Assembly: GCA_004014935.1 (NCBI GenBank)
Contig: CP025326.1
Location: 434,001 to 498,000 of the forward strand
Direction of reading: 5' to 3'
Source of the DNA: Saccharomycopsis malanga
Taxonomy: Eukaryota; Ascomycota; Saccharomycetes; Ascoideales; Saccharomycopsidaceae
Length of the DNA: 64,000 nt
The notes under the pieces were generated by a model that saw only the letters and a program-made list of their open reading frames with translations, ran no database searches and was not told the DNA's origin. Position 1 is the stretch's first letter. Every line of letters begins with the position of its first letter. Shown here in pieces: positions 10,858-21,880 of this stretch. A program made the position numbers and the translations under genes.

Positions 10858-11270
10858 AAATTGTATAGCTATGTAATTTATAAGTTGTTTTTTTATAAGA
10901 AAATATTGTATTGTAACTTGGACCATTTTCCAGTCTATTTAAAGCTAGAAGTTTTTTGGTTGATAAAATGATTATTTACACAGAATCTAAGGTTGCCACT
11001 ATTAAACAATACTCATTCTAATTGATATTTATTTGCAATTAAAAAATAGAGATTTACTTCAAGTATTTGCTACTCTATATTCGCTTGAGAAACTATCGGT
11101 ATTTCAATGAATACTGAATTGTCTTATACTGTTGATTGCCATGTTGTTTTTATAACGGTGATTTTCTTTTGAATATTGTGCCTGATTCCAACTTTAGATT
11201 TTCTTCAACTTTTATACATTTGTCTTTCGCATACAAAAGGAATATTTATACCGCTGGAGCTCTACCCTTA
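10858..11270. other. SNF6 3' flank
   Basis: AT-rich 3' region with no gene seen. It merges into the distal end of the next family B repeat. Confidence 0.5.
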
Positions 11271-12540
11271 ACGGTTAACTATAAGCCTGTAATAAACATA
11301 ATCTAAAAATTGTAGTTTAGGCTTTCAACAATAAAACTTAGCTTGTGATTTTTGGCGAAAAAAATAGCCAAACTTTATCGCCAATTTACAGTCAATAAAC
11401 AACTTCCAGAAGAATTTAATAAAGCAAATCAGAAAATGGAACAGCAAAAAAGCGAAAAAAACAAAGTCGAAGAGACATTAAACCATTTGAAGCTTCAAGT
11501 TGAAGAAGAATAAAAGGGTTTTCAAAACGGGCTCCCCCGTAACCGAGGTATAAAGCTTATTAATGACCACAATACGCTTCACCGAGCCCTATACAATATT
11601 TAATGAATAGTGGATGTCTACATATGCTATTATGTTACTATATAATATTTATTATGGATTTTGCGGCCCTCGGAGAACCTATATTAAAACAAGGTTTATA
11701 CAGCTCTTGAGATACGCGTTACTTTGGAATAAACGCTCATTCAAAACTTAAAGCAGACAGAAATAAACTTGGAGGCAATACACCACTATGTAATAACTTT
11801 CTGAAACAAAGGGAGTTCCTTTGAGAGGCCAAAACAGGAGTTTTAACAAATTATGAGTTATTCTCGGTAAAAATGACACTTTCCCACTATTAAATAATTT
11901 ATAGAAACCAAAAGTTAAACAAAAGTACATTGCCTCAAACTCTAGGATTTGAAGAGTTTAGAATTGCAATTTTTGTCTGGTTTGGGCTGCTGTAAAGACT
12001 TTAGAATATGATTTCAAAGGATTAGCTTTTTGGAAAAATTGGCAATTTTCCGTTTTATCAGATATTTCTACGAAAAGTTAATATTTTCTATTACAAATAG
12101 TATTATAACATAGCAAAAAATTCAAGACGTTAATATATTGTTTTTAAAATCAAAGCAATTTGTATAGCACTGACATAATCCAATAAAACCTTTGTTGATT
12201 ACTTCAAAACTTCAGGAGCGCGAATCGAGTCAAAAAACCCAAAGTGAGGAACGCCACACTTCATTTTCTGCAGTATTCTGCAGTATTCTGCAGTATTTTG
12301 TGTGGCGCATGGCCTAACCAACTTGGCCACCTGGAAATAGTAGGGCATGTAGACATATTTTTGTTAAGAACAGAGAATGTCAATGCTTTTCGAGACTATA
12401 TATTTTGGCGTTAATATGCGCATAATTCTCAAAGTGTATAATCAGAAATAAAAGGGTTTTTGGGTAACCTATGAGAGATACTATGCCTTAAAGTGATTTG
12501 TCAATAGTCTGTGAACTGAGTAAAAAAGCTGCTACAGCCA
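11270..12540 (-). repeat. Family B repeat, copy 3 (longest)
   Basis: Minus-strand copy. The distal end (11270-11520) includes CTTTCAACA and the AACTTCCA..AGAA blocks shared with 34200-34390 and 53020-53100. The head at 12246-12340 has the conserved CGCCACAC stem with three GCAGTATTCT units in the loop. The outer extension 12341-12540 matches 540-680, 3990-4165 and 56870-57010. This copy best shows how far the family reaches on both sides. Confidence 0.85.
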
Positions 12541-13446
12541 ATACCTACAAATGTGAATTTTAAGTTTTAAACAATTAAACTAACAGGCGTAGCATGCTCT
12601 GTTAGAAAGAGGCCCCCAGATAGAAAAAGGGAAAATACTAATTGCACTATCTCGAAGGAAAAGTTTCTTTATTACCAAGCCGATACAATCAAGTAAAATG
12701 AGGAATAGGTAAAACAATATTAGCTAAATCCTGTCAGGATTAAAAATAACAACAAGCAAGACGAATGACATTACCAGGTAAAGAAGAGAGTCCAGTTAGC
12801 CGGAGTTGACCGTATATAGACGTTTCCATAGATATTACAGGTTTATACGTTTCAGGGCGAGTACAGAAAGTGAAACGTTACTAATCTGTTCAACCAATCT
12901 TTACAAAGTTACATCTTTATAGACATTTTGCCATGTGGTGAGCTTGGTAGGATACAGCGCTTGTTGTTTTACCTGAAACTACTAATGGTATTTACTATTA
13001 TCTAACATTTACCTGTCCAGTAAACCCAGATTCTTTTATCAGCCAAAACTACCATAATTGTTTATCAACTTACTAACATTTGAGCCAATTTATATAAATT
13101 TACTCCTAGTTACTGTTTTAGAAATAAAAAGTTTCAATAAGCGGTGTTTCCTTCCGATTTGCCCAGAATCCACATGTAAATTATTCCCTTGTTTTTTTCA
13201 ACAAGGCTACGACAATGCCATTGCCATTTATTCCAACATTTAACCAGTTATATATATACTGTTCTGGAAACATGAATTATTATTAGCATTATTTAATCAA
13301 TAATACTGGATTATCACCAAGTATATACCTTACACCCGGCTCATAACCATCAAATTAGGAGTTGTGGGTGAAGATGAGATTTTTAGATAGATAGTGCTAT
13401 GATAAAAGAGATTAATAGTAGGCAATTATAAAGTTATTGAGCAGCA
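12541..13446. other. Intergenic region upstream of EMC2
   Basis: No supported gene. A TTACTAACATTTGAG string at 13068-13082 resembles a branch point plus acceptor, but no donor-exon combination leads into EMC2. The rest is AT-rich promoter-type sequence. Confidence 0.4.
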
Positions 13447-14424
13447 ATGTCACAAGAAACAAAAGAAAGGCTTTTGCAGGCGCAACGTTGCGGATTATAC
13501 AATTCGTTGGCACCAGAACAAGCGTTGAAATTGTATCATGAGAGTAAAGGATATTTAAATGTTGCTTTCCAGAATGTAATGGTTGATGAGAATTCCGCCA
13601 GGGAGCTTTATGACATTACAGAGTTGCAGTTGTATTTGGCACTTATCACGAATCATGACACGGAAGCCAAGTTGATGTTGGACAGATTACAAGACAAGTT
13701 TGGCGATTATAAGACGTCGCAGCGGATTGCGGTGTTGAAATCCATATATATTGAGGCCACAAGCGATTCTGATGGCCACAAGAAGGCCGGCGAGTTCCTT
13801 GAGCACATGCCGTTGTTTGGCAAGAAGATTGACGTAATCCGTAGAAGAACATATCTCACTAGTAAGCTCCAACCTAGCGATTATATACACGACTTGAACT
13901 CGTATCTAGAAGTAAAACCCAGCGATGCCCAGGCCTGGTATGAGTTGGGAGAAACGTATTTTCTGTTGGGCAATTACCAAAAGGCGGTCTTCAGTTTCCA
14001 GCAGATATTATTGTACAGTCCTTTTGCCTACAATGTAGCTTACAAGTTGGGTGCTGTCTACCAATCGTATGCGTACAAAATATTATACGATTTTTCCAAC
14101 ACCAACAACAGTGCCAAGCGTGATTCGTTCAATTATAACTCTGCCACCATCGAAAAGTTTTACATCAACTACGACTTGGCGTTGAAAAACTACTTGAAAA
14201 GTGTCGAGTTGTGTGAAAGTTATTACAAAGGCTGGGCTGGGGTCTACTGCATGACAAAACCATTGGAGTTTAAAAACAAAAACTTGCTAGCCAAGTTTGA
14301 ACCCAGAATCGAACAATTTGAACAACTCAATACGCTTTCAAAGAGAAAATTGCAGGACATTGTCAAAAACAAATGGACCAGTCAGGAAAACATTGATTTG
14401 ATAAATAAATTATTGTCATCTTAG
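13447..14424 (+). CDS. EMC2: ER membrane protein complex subunit 2 (TPR protein)
   Basis: 325 residues, close to other fungal Emc2 proteins (about 290-320). It is all-helical with TPR repeats, clearest at about 155-210 (DAQAWYELGETYFLLGNY, then SPFAYNVAYKLGAVYQSYA). The early segment LYHESKGY and the late segment YKGWAGVYCMTK are typical of the family. There is no signal peptide or membrane span, as expected for the cytosolic scaffold of the EMC, which inserts and folds multi-pass and tail-anchored membrane proteins in the ER. The start is the first ATG after a leader with in-frame stops. The gene stands alone, with repeats on both sides. Confidence 0.85.
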   Translation: MSQETKERLLQAQRCGLYNSLAPEQALKLYHESKGYLNVAFQNVMVDENSARELYDITELQLYLALITNHDTEAKLMLDRLQDKFGDYKTSQRIAVLKSIYIEATSDSDGHKKAGEFLEHMPLFGKKIDVIRRRTYLTSKLQPSDYIHDLNSYLEVKPSDAQAWYELGETYFLLGNYQKAVFSFQQILLYSPFAYNVAYKLGAVYQSYAYKILYDFSNTNNSAKRDSFNYNSATIEKFYINYDLALKNYLKSVELCESYYKGWAGVYCMTKPLEFKNKNLLAKFEPRIEQFEQLNTLSKRKLQDIVKNKWTSQENIDLINKLLSS

Positions 14425-14483
14425 GTATGTTGTATAGTGAATAATCATTATGTTGAAAAGTTGCTTGTAGAGGATTAATTAGT

Positions 14484-14708
14484 AAGCCTGGTGGCTCAGT
14501 GGCTACTTTTGAAGAAGAGAAATGGACCTGGAGGGATACTTTAGCAAGTGGAACTCGAAAAAGAGGGAAAAAGGTTCAACAGACTCCAGGGTGAGAAGAT
14601 TATAATCAACAAGAGATGAGTGAGTTTTATCAAGCCCTTTAGACATGGCGTGTATATACGAAATTGGTATTTACTGGGTTCGAAATATAAGATATCATTA
14701 TTATTAAC
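14484..14708 (+). mobile_element. Family A SINE, near full length but diverged
   Basis: Head with the A-box GGTGGCTCAGTGGCTAC at about 14492, then the GAAGAAGAG motif. A body of about 140 bp lacks a clear B box. The 3' signature is GCGTGTATATACGAAATTGG followed by the ACTGGG..CGAAATATAAG tail and ATT repeats. It lies 60 bp downstream of EMC2. Confidence 0.75.
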
Positions 14709-16640
14709 AGTTTCCAAACATACCTTACAGCCAGGGACAATCTATAGACAAATACAATAGACCTTAAGCAAATAAAAAACAAATTATAACCAAATATCGA
14801 ATTATAACCAAATATCAAATAACAATCATCAAATAGCAAACAATAATCATCAAATATCGAATTACAACCAAATATCAAATAATTATCATCAAATATCAAA
14901 TAATAATCATCAAACATCAAATAATTATAACCAATTATCAAATAATAATATAAAAATTACATCCAATATTCCAAATCTAAACACCAATTTCTCCCATCAA
15001 CTTTCAACAAATCTTGCCAATTCCCCCTCTTCTACAGAGCCTATAAAGAAAAAGCTCAAATCTTCTTTAAAACTATATGCCATGAAAACAATAGCATGTA
15101 TGAGTATAAAGATATTGTGGTGTCCAACAGCATGATTTCACCTTTATCTAGTTAAATATTCTATGATTAAAACTAAAGCAATGCCTAAGAAGGTAACCCA
15201 AGGTTCTACACAACAGCGTGCAGAAGTATATCGAAACATGTGGCTAAGAGTGCCAACCAACAAGTCGAACCATTAAAAGTTGGTAAAATGAGAGCAATTG
15301 TAGATAGAGCATATATAGAATGAGGGCTTTAATGTACTTACTCAATCAGACCATGGGACTAGAAGCATATATGTGTTTATCCCCGATGATACAATATTGT
15401 TCATGAGAGTATTGCGTAGAGTATAGCGTTAATCAGACTATTTTGTTTATTAATGTGTTTTGTTACAGTATTTTGTCTATCAAATTATTTTGTTTATTAA
15501 TTTGTTTTGTTAGTATTTTGTCTATCAAATTATTTTGTTTAGTAGAGTATCTTGTTATTAGAATATCTTCTTTTTAGAGTATCTACCGTCCATTGGTTAC
15601 AACATCCTTGGGATGTATTTTTAATTTGTCAAGACTCATTAGATATTGTATATATTATCAATAGGAAAGCAAAATGAAATCAAATTAGTTGAAGTATTGA
15701 AATGAATTAATATCCGTTTGAACCGTCATTAAATAATACTCTATTCACAGAGTTGGAGCTTCCTCCTAATAAACCAAAGGATAATGTCCAAAACAATAGA
15801 GAAGATCCTGGAAGTAATGGTACCATTTTGAAAGTGGAAGATGGTATAATCGAGTCTTTACGTAGCGCGTATATACGAAACTGGTATTTACTGGGCTTGA
15901 AATATAAGGTATCACTATTATTATTAACAGTTCTAAGCATATCCTACGGCCAGCGACTATCTATAGACAAATACAATAGTCCCTTAGTAAAAGTAGACAA
16001 TTTCAATATTTGGATTCTATATTCAAACTGTACAAATATTGTAATATCAATATTGATTTGAGTAAAACGGTAGCTGTGTGTATTAAAGGATACAAGGAGT
16101 CTTCAAATAAAGGAGGGAAAAAGTCGCAAGAAGTGAGGTTCCTCCAAGGTAGCTCAAAGATTCTAGACAACTGCGTAGGCTCTGGATAAAAACTAAAAAT
16201 AATAATAATAATCTTATATTTCAAGCCCAGTCCATATCAATTTCATGACTCTGGATAATAACCAAAAATAGTAAAACCACGTTGACTAAACTACTGACTG
16301 ACCAGTCTAGATGAGAAGGCACAGAATAAGTGGATCTATGTATCTAGTCAATCAAACCACTAGAAACATATGGAAGTAAATGAGACAATTGACAACCCCA
16401 TGTTGAAGATTGCCAGAATTCAAGGTTACTATTACCAACAGTTCTAGACAAACCTTACTGGCAGCAACTATCTATGGACAAATACAATTATAAAAAATAG
16501 ATAATTTACATAATTGAATTTTGCACTGGACAAAACTACAAATGACAACCTCATCTTGAAAATAGCCACAATTCAAGGTTATTATTACCAAAACTTCACA
16601 ACAAACCTCACTACAACCAAAAAGTCTGGACAAAACCATG
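14645..16640. repeat. Duplicated block and AT minisatellites
   Basis: Bases 14645-14760 and 15862-15980 share the family A tail plus about 60 further bases (ACAGTT..AGCATA..CTAC..GCCAG, then CTATAGACAAATACAATAG). A third shorter match is at 16428-16490. Bases 14765-14955 are a degenerate minisatellite of CAAATATCAAATAAT-type units, and 15430-15545 repeats a TATTTTGTCTATCAAATTA unit. Bases 16388-16480 recur 153 bp later at 16541-16630. An inverted family A tail sits at 16210-16240. No gene is supported in this 2-kb region. Confidence 0.65.
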
Positions 16641-16670
16641 TATTATACATAGATAACTACAAAACATTGC

Positions 16671-17273
16671 CTACAAAGCGGCCAATTCGTCATACTCTTG
16701 TATGCCGTCGGCGCTTATGATTTTAACCCGCAAACCCTTGAAATCAATTGGCATTCTGGTGGCCAACTCCTTGGTGCATAACTGTAGCAACTTGATTCCG
16801 TCAGCAACAGAGAGATCTGGCTTGTAGTGGCGATCCAACAAGGATAAAGCGTAGAAAGCAGCATAGCCATGAGCAGCATATGGTAATTCCACATGAGTGC
16901 CCAAGTAATCTATCCAGTGCAACGACGTTTCTGGCTTTTCCTTGTTCACATCCACGCCGCCAACCAAAAGATTCACCTGGAACGGTTTTCTTGATCTCAA
17001 TGAGGTAGCAAGTTCCTTTCTTATATAAGAAGCTTCCGCTTTAGGCGAAAGCTCATAGTTCTGGCGGATAGAATAAAGCTTCAAGTTTGCTTGAATATAC
17101 TCCGCAAACTGTACCGTGTCGCCAGACTCTCCTGTGAAAGCCATGGCCGAATGTTCTCCCAAGTTTCGGGTTTTGTTGTCACTGGCATTCAATACAGATA
17201 TTCCTCTGGTGGCCGCCTTGGAGGAGGCAATCAATACGGAATCGTTCAATTTAATACCCAATATAATATCCAT
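16671..17273 (-). CDS. PRE1: 20S proteasome beta-4 subunit
   Basis: 200 residues starting at MDIILGIKLNDSVLIASSKA, close to the 198 of baker's yeast Pre1. The frame is open 19 codons further upstream to 17330, but the family begins at the ATG at 17273. Diagnostic strings are ASSKAATRGISVL, GDTVQFAEYIQANL, YELSPKAEAS, the YAAHGYAAFYALSLLD core, and RMPIDFKGL near the end. Beta-4 lacks the catalytic N-terminal Thr and serves as a structural subunit of the 20S core in cytosol and nucleus. It is divergent from SFI1, and 326 bp separate the two starts. A PACE-like AGTGGCAAT lies in that gap, fitting Rpn4-type control of proteasome genes. Confidence 0.95.
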   Translation of the reverse strand: MDIILGIKLNDSVLIASSKAATRGISVLNASDNKTRNLGEHSAMAFTGESGDTVQFAEYIQANLKLYSIRQNYELSPKAEASYIRKELATSLRSRKPFQVNLLVGGVDVNKEKPETSLHWIDYLGTHVELPYAAHGYAAFYALSLLDRHYKPDLSVADGIKLLQLCTKELATRMPIDFKGLRVKIISADGIQEYDELAAL

Positions 17274-17409
17274 CACGTATTGATAATATCTACTGTTTAA
17301 TACAACCTGTGTTTGGAAATTTCTCTTCACAATTGTTATTTATTAACCGCTAATAAAACTCAATAATTTGCCTCCTCTCTTGCCATTAATTATCCTCTAT
17401 TATTTTCAT

Positions 17410-17418
17410 AGTGGCAAT
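17410..17418 (+). promoter_or_regulatory. PACE-like Rpn4 site upstream of PRE1
   Basis: AGTGGCAAT matches the proteasome-associated control element GGTGGCAAA at 7 of 9 bases and lies 137 bp upstream of the PRE1 start. The assignment rests on position and similarity only. Confidence 0.35.
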
Positions 17419-17599
17419 TCACGGGGTACCACCACCCCTCTAAAAACAAACCTCATGTGAGAGTCAGGTGACTTATAAAATCAGATGACGTCTCACCTGA
17501 CTGCTATCCTTAGGGCTTTTGTTTATATCACCATTTGTATACAATGATAATAATAATCAATATAGAAACAACGCTGGAACCAGTGAATCAACATGACCA

Positions 17600-20500
17600 A
17601 TGGAAACTCGACGTTTTGGAACGACTCACCACAATCCTCGGAGCAGAGGACGCGTCAACAGGCTTATCAAGAAGTTTTCTGATCCGAATTTCAATCCCGT
17701 TCTGTTGGGCGAAGTAAGCGATCATGGTAGCTTTGAAACTGCTGGAATAGATGAGGAAGTTTTAGATATCAATACAAGATATGATACAAAATATGATACA
17801 AGCCATTTGATATCGCTAGCAGCATTGCAAGCCAAGGCGTTTCGTGAAGAATACGACGATAAGGTGGTGGAGAGGGAAATTTTACCAAATAATGAGCCAT
17901 TGGAAAGCATAAAGCGGCTTGAAAACAATAAATCTTCAAGTATGACAGATCAGTGGAGCTCCCAGAACGAAGAATGGGATAGCACAAAGGAAATATCTCA
18001 GATATTTGACAAATCATTGAGAAAAGAAAATGCCTTTGATACTAAGGATTCTAACGTCTTGAATATTGACAAACCGATAAAAAAAAAGCAGATTTTTGAT
18101 AAAAAGGATCAAGGTCTTGATAGAAAAGACCAAGTTATTGATAGGAACCTGAAAAATGATCAAATTCTCAATAGAAACCTGAAAAATGATCAAATTCTCA
18201 ATAGAAACCTGAAAAATGATCAAATTCTCAATAAAAACCTGAAAAATGATCAAATTTTCAGTAAAGCCCCGAAAAATGATCAAATTTTCAATAAAGCCCC
18301 GAAAAACGATCAAGTTTTTGTTGATATTAAAAATTCCAAGGTTGTTTCGCCTGCATATGTGAGAAACAAACTTTTGCCATACAAGGAAAAAGATTTCAAC
18401 TGCAAGTTCTCCTTTATTACTCCTTTGGAGGAGTTTATACCTGTAGAGCGTAGAGAGCAAACAGACAATGTGCGGTGGCTATTTATTGCAACCAAGGATG
18501 ACTTTATTTTCTACAAGGAGTTATCAATGCTTATAAATGATCTTTTACACTCGTTCCAATACTTCAAATATAAAGAGTTTCCTGAAATCTTTTTCAACTA
18601 TTGCACAGTGTTGTTGAACAGTGGGTTCAATCCGATCCAGGATCTCATAGTGTCGTATTTGATAAGTTTTTTGAAGAATATCAAACACAATCGCAGCAGG
18701 ACTCAGAAACTACCGCTCAAGTTGAAGCTAATTGCTCGTATCTTTTCTTTAAAGAGTCTAAAGACGTACAAGGAGCCGGAATCAGATGACGACGAGGCAG
18801 TACAAAGTGATAGTTCGGACAGCGAGTTGTATGAAGAAGATATTGTTAGCAAGCACGAGTTGGGATCGCATGGCACTTCGTTCCAGTTGAATAGCAATTG
18901 GCTTTTTTCAGAAGACGTTTCGTTGAAAGAATTTAGCCATTTCAATTTCAATCTTCTCATTTCTCGGGCTATCAGATATAGCATTTTTCTCTATTGGTCG
19001 AAGCGAAAAGTCTTGAAAAGATACTTTCTAAATGTCTGGAATGTTCGTTTTGAATTGGTCAAACGGGAAAGGTTTCTCATTACCACCTGGGAAAAGTTTT
19101 TGAAAAAAAAGTTTTTTGTAAAGAGCCTTTTATTGAAATTTGTACAATTGAAGAAATACAAGAGGTCTGCCGCTGTTTTCCATAACCAGCTGGTGAAGAA
19201 ATACATATTCACGCGGTGGAAAACACGGTTGCAAAAAGCACAGACCTCCAAACTATCTGCTGACCAATTTTTAAAACATAAATATTTAAATATTCTTCAA
19301 ACTAAACTTGACAATGCCAAGAAAAACTATCTCGTGGCAGAAAAGTTCAACAATGGTAGAATTGCTGGAAAATGCTTGAAAACATGGAGACTCAATACCG
19401 CTTGTCACCAGGTTAGTGATCGGTTACGCAGTCGCTCTTCAATAAAGAGAGGCTTTCTTTTATGGCGAGCTGAATATTTACGCCATCAAGCAATACTGAA
19501 CGATGCTGTTTTATTGCTTAAAATGTTCAGCTGTGGGCCCATATTTATACGATGGCGACAGAAAGTTATTGACAAACAGGCCAAGTTTCAAGACGCCTGT
19601 ATGGTCATCAATGAGAGTGTGAAACGGCGATATTTCAAGCAATGGCTCATGATTAGCACGATTTCCAGCAAAAGATATGAGTTTCACAATATCCAAAAGC
19701 GGATAATGCAGCGATTTGTCTTGGAGAGTGTTTTCATAAGAATTTATAATTTGAACACGATAGCAAAAGGGTTTTCTCGGGAAAACAATAGTCTGCGATT
19801 GTCATCTTATTATTATAACTGGAAAATATTGAGCGGATTGAATGCCAAGGCCAAACAACTCAATGACAAACGATTAAAGACCAATTTCATGCATCAACTT
19901 ATCAAACAATACGAGTTGAAAATGGCAGAAAAGTATTACAACTACAAATTGACCTCCAAGCTTCTCAAGCATTGGAAACTCCAGCTAGTATACAGAAAGA
20001 GGCTACGGCGTTTCGACGTGGTGATCGCAAAAAAGTTCTTCATGATATGGCGAGAATCACAGATGAATTCATTGAATGAAACCCTCAGAGCCACTGTCAT
20101 CAGCAACTATTTTGTTGCTTACAGATATTTGAAACATTGGTACATTCAGTGCGATTTCTGGTTGCAACAAGAGCAGCTTGCTGATCTGGTGTTCTTGAAG
20201 AACCGCCTATCACAGTCTCTAATCAAGGGGTATCGTAATCGGATGCAAACTTTGCAAGTGCAAGCAAGTCTTTGCTTAGCTCAACGTAATGATGCGTTGA
20301 AGTCTCGTATTTTTACGAAATGGAGCTCGGCATTCAAAAAACGTAAACTCAATCAGCTAAAAGCCTCCTATGAAGACTATATGGCGGGCAAAAACACGAT
20401 ACTCACTAACAAGATGTTCATGAAATGGCAGCAGAGGTGGCAAAAAGCGCAAGAACTGGAAAATGAACTGAACATATTTGTAATGCGCAAGTTTTTCCTA

Positions 20501-21481
20501 CTGATTGTTAAACGGTACATTGAAGTAGACGATCTCAGACTCTATGCTATACAGTATTACGACACATTGTTGAAAAAGAAAACCTATGATAAACTCATAG
20601 AATCATCGAATAGAAGATACGATCTTCGATTCAGATTGGAAAATTATATCAACGAAACAGACTTCAAGCTCAGTGAGTCGTATTTCAAAGCTTGGTTGAT
20701 GAAATCGTTAAAGCTAAAACAAATGGAAGAAACCTTGAAATTGTTTCGAACACGCTGGACCAAAATCAAAGCAAACAATTTGCTTCTCATTTGGCAGGAA
20801 AAATATTATGACAGAATGTTGAAATATCAGGATATTCATGCCATAACTAACACATCCAATCTTTTGACCAGCGAGCTCAGTCATGACATCAAATCGCCGC
20901 GTATACGACCGTCTTCATGGATAGAGCGCAATTCGCTCTATAATAGGAAATCAAGTCCTCGCAGAAAAGTGTCGCCAATAAAATCGTTCAACCAACAGGT
21001 GGCTTTGGAAGAAGACCTCATGAATGGCCAGGAATCACAGTTTAATGATTTGGAAGAATCGCCTCTTGTGGGAAAACAAAAACGATGGGCTTCATCGGCT
21101 TCTCCTAGAATATCTTCGATATCTCCTATTAAGAGTTTTTCTCCAATCAAAAAACTCTCTTCTTCTGATGTCAATTTTCTTTCATCTTCCACACCATTCA
21201 GTAAACCAAACAAAACACTACCTATTACACTTAACAACGTCTTCAATACCACAATTCAGACAACGTCAAAGACAAAAGTGGATAACGATACGGAATCAGA
21301 TACAAGAGTGGAACATGATGCAAGTATCTTGAGAAAATACGACGTGAAAACCCCATCAAGCTCAAGAATCATCAATCTTTCAAACTCAATGATAGCACCA
21401 AGTTCTGAAGTCATCAAAAGCCAGAGGTTGAAAGACTTGAAAAGTTATTACAATAGAGGTGTTAAAAACTCCAGATATTAA
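17600..21481 (+). CDS. SFI1: Spindle-pole-body half-bridge protein Sfi1-like
   Basis: 1293 residues, longer than baker's yeast Sfi1 (about 946). From about residue 430 to 1080 it carries many repeats of a Trp-centred centrin-binding motif of the form hydrophobic-x3-F-x2-W-x3-hydrophobic, for example YFKQWLM, CLKTWRL, FFMIWRE and MFMKWQQRW. Between the Trp residues lie long charged helices. The C-terminus (about 1110-1293) is disordered and Ser-rich with several SP sites, as in Sfi1, where Cdk phosphorylation there limits half-bridge duplication. Sfi1 binds Cdc31/centrin along its length and spans the spindle-pole-body half bridge. An N-terminal Asn/Asp-rich array (about 185-240) is extra. The ATG at 17600 is the first in frame. 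Confidence 0.85.
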   Translation: METRRFGTTHHNPRSRGRVNRLIKKFSDPNFNPVLLGEVSDHGSFETAGIDEEVLDINTRYDTKYDTSHLISLAALQAKAFREEYDDKVVEREILPNNEPLESIKRLENNKSSSMTDQWSSQNEEWDSTKEISQIFDKSLRKENAFDTKDSNVLNIDKPIKKKQIFDKKDQGLDRKDQVIDRNLKNDQILNRNLKNDQILNRNLKNDQILNKNLKNDQIFSKAPKNDQIFNKAPKNDQVFVDIKNSKVVSPAYVRNKLLPYKEKDFNCKFSFITPLEEFIPVERREQTDNVRWLFIATKDDFIFYKELSMLINDLLHSFQYFKYKEFPEIFFNYCTVLLNSGFNPIQDLIVSYLISFLKNIKHNRSRTQKLPLKLKLIARIFSLKSLKTYKEPESDDDEAVQSDSSDSELYEEDIVSKHELGSHGTSFQLNSNWLFSEDVSLKEFSHFNFNLLISRAIRYSIFLYWSKRKVLKRYFLNVWNVRFELVKRERFLITTWEKFLKKKFFVKSLLLKFVQLKKYKRSAAVFHNQLVKKYIFTRWKTRLQKAQTSKLSADQFLKHKYLNILQTKLDNAKKNYLVAEKFNNGRIAGKCLKTWRLNTACHQVSDRLRSRSSIKRGFLLWRAEYLRHQAILNDAVLLLKMFSCGPIFIRWRQKVIDKQAKFQDACMVINESVKRRYFKQWLMISTISSKRYEFHNIQKRIMQRFVLESVFIRIYNLNTIAKGFSRENNSLRLSSYYYNWKILSGLNAKAKQLNDKRLKTNFMHQLIKQYELKMAEKYYNYKLTSKLLKHWKLQLVYRKRLRRFDVVIAKKFFMIWRESQMNSLNETLRATVISNYFVAYRYLKHWYIQCDFWLQQEQLADLVFLKNRLSQSLIKGYRNRMQTLQVQASLCLAQRNDALKSRIFTKWSSAFKKRKLNQLKASYEDYMAGKNTILTNKMFMKWQQRWQKAQELENELNIFVMRKFFLLIVKRYIEVDDLRLYAIQYYDTLLKKKTYDKLIESSNRRYDLRFRLENYINETDFKLSESYFKAWLMKSLKLKQMEETLKLFRTRWTKIKANNLLLIWQEKYYDRMLKYQDIHAITNTSNLLTSELSHDIKSPRIRPSSWIERNSLYNRKSSPRRKVSPIKSFNQQVALEEDLMNGQESQFNDLEESPLVGKQKRWASSASPRISSISPIKSFSPIKKLSSSDVNFLSSSTPFSKPNKTLPITLNNVFNTTIQTTSKTKVDNDTESDTRVEHDASILRKYDVKTPSSSRIINLSNSMIAPSSEVIKSQRLKDLKSYYNRGVKNSRY
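18145..18318 (+). repeat. In-frame 30-bp tandem repeat inside SFI1
   Basis: About six units of 30 bp encode NLKNDQILNR-type decapeptides that drift to KAPKNDQIFN at the 3' end. The repeat keeps the frame open. Its first codons include CTG (Leu, or Ser in a CUG-clade yeast). Confidence 0.9.
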
Positions 21482-21540
21482 TTGTAAATTATGTACTATT
21501 AATGAACAGTTTTATATATTTATGAATATGTATTATTGGT

Positions 21541-21743
21541 GGGCCGTATGGCTCAGTGGCCAGTGCTCTCGGAGAAGAGAAAAGACTGGCAGAATAGTTT
21601 AATGGATAATACTTTCAAACAGGCACTTGGGTGAGTCAACTATGATCAAAAGGACATGATTGGATCTTATCAAGTCCCCTTAGACATAGCGTGTATATAC
21701 AAAACTGATATGTACTGGGCTCGAAATATATGATTATTATTAT

Positions 21744-21774
<31 letters not shown>

Positions 21775-21782
21775 GTAATAAT
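21541..21782 (+). mobile_element. Family A SINE, nearly complete
   Basis: Head GGGCCGTATGGCTCAGTGGC (A box) at 21541, then CTCTCGGAGAAGAGAAAAGA. The B-box region has drifted to GGGTGAGTCAACTATGATC. Then come TTATCAAGTCCCCTTAGACA, GCGTGTATATACAAAACTGA, GTACTGGGCTCGAAATATAT and a long (AAT)n tail. It sits 59 bp after the SFI1 stop. I do not see a clear target-site duplication here. Confidence 0.85.
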
Positions 21783-21880
21783 GCAACAATTGTAATCTAA
21801 CAAAAACACGCTTGCTCTGATCGACAGCCAACTTCGGCATCAAATCCCATCGAATACCTTGTATGACTTACCATTGTGCC

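Noticed and set aside
13058-13090. An intron acceptor in the EMC2 leader
   Set aside because: TTACTAACATTTGAG looks right, but no donor with a coding exon upstream was found and EMC2 is complete from its ATG.
17274-17330. 19-codon upstream extension of PRE1
   Set aside because: Pre1 orthologues start at MDIILGI; the extension has no family counterpart.
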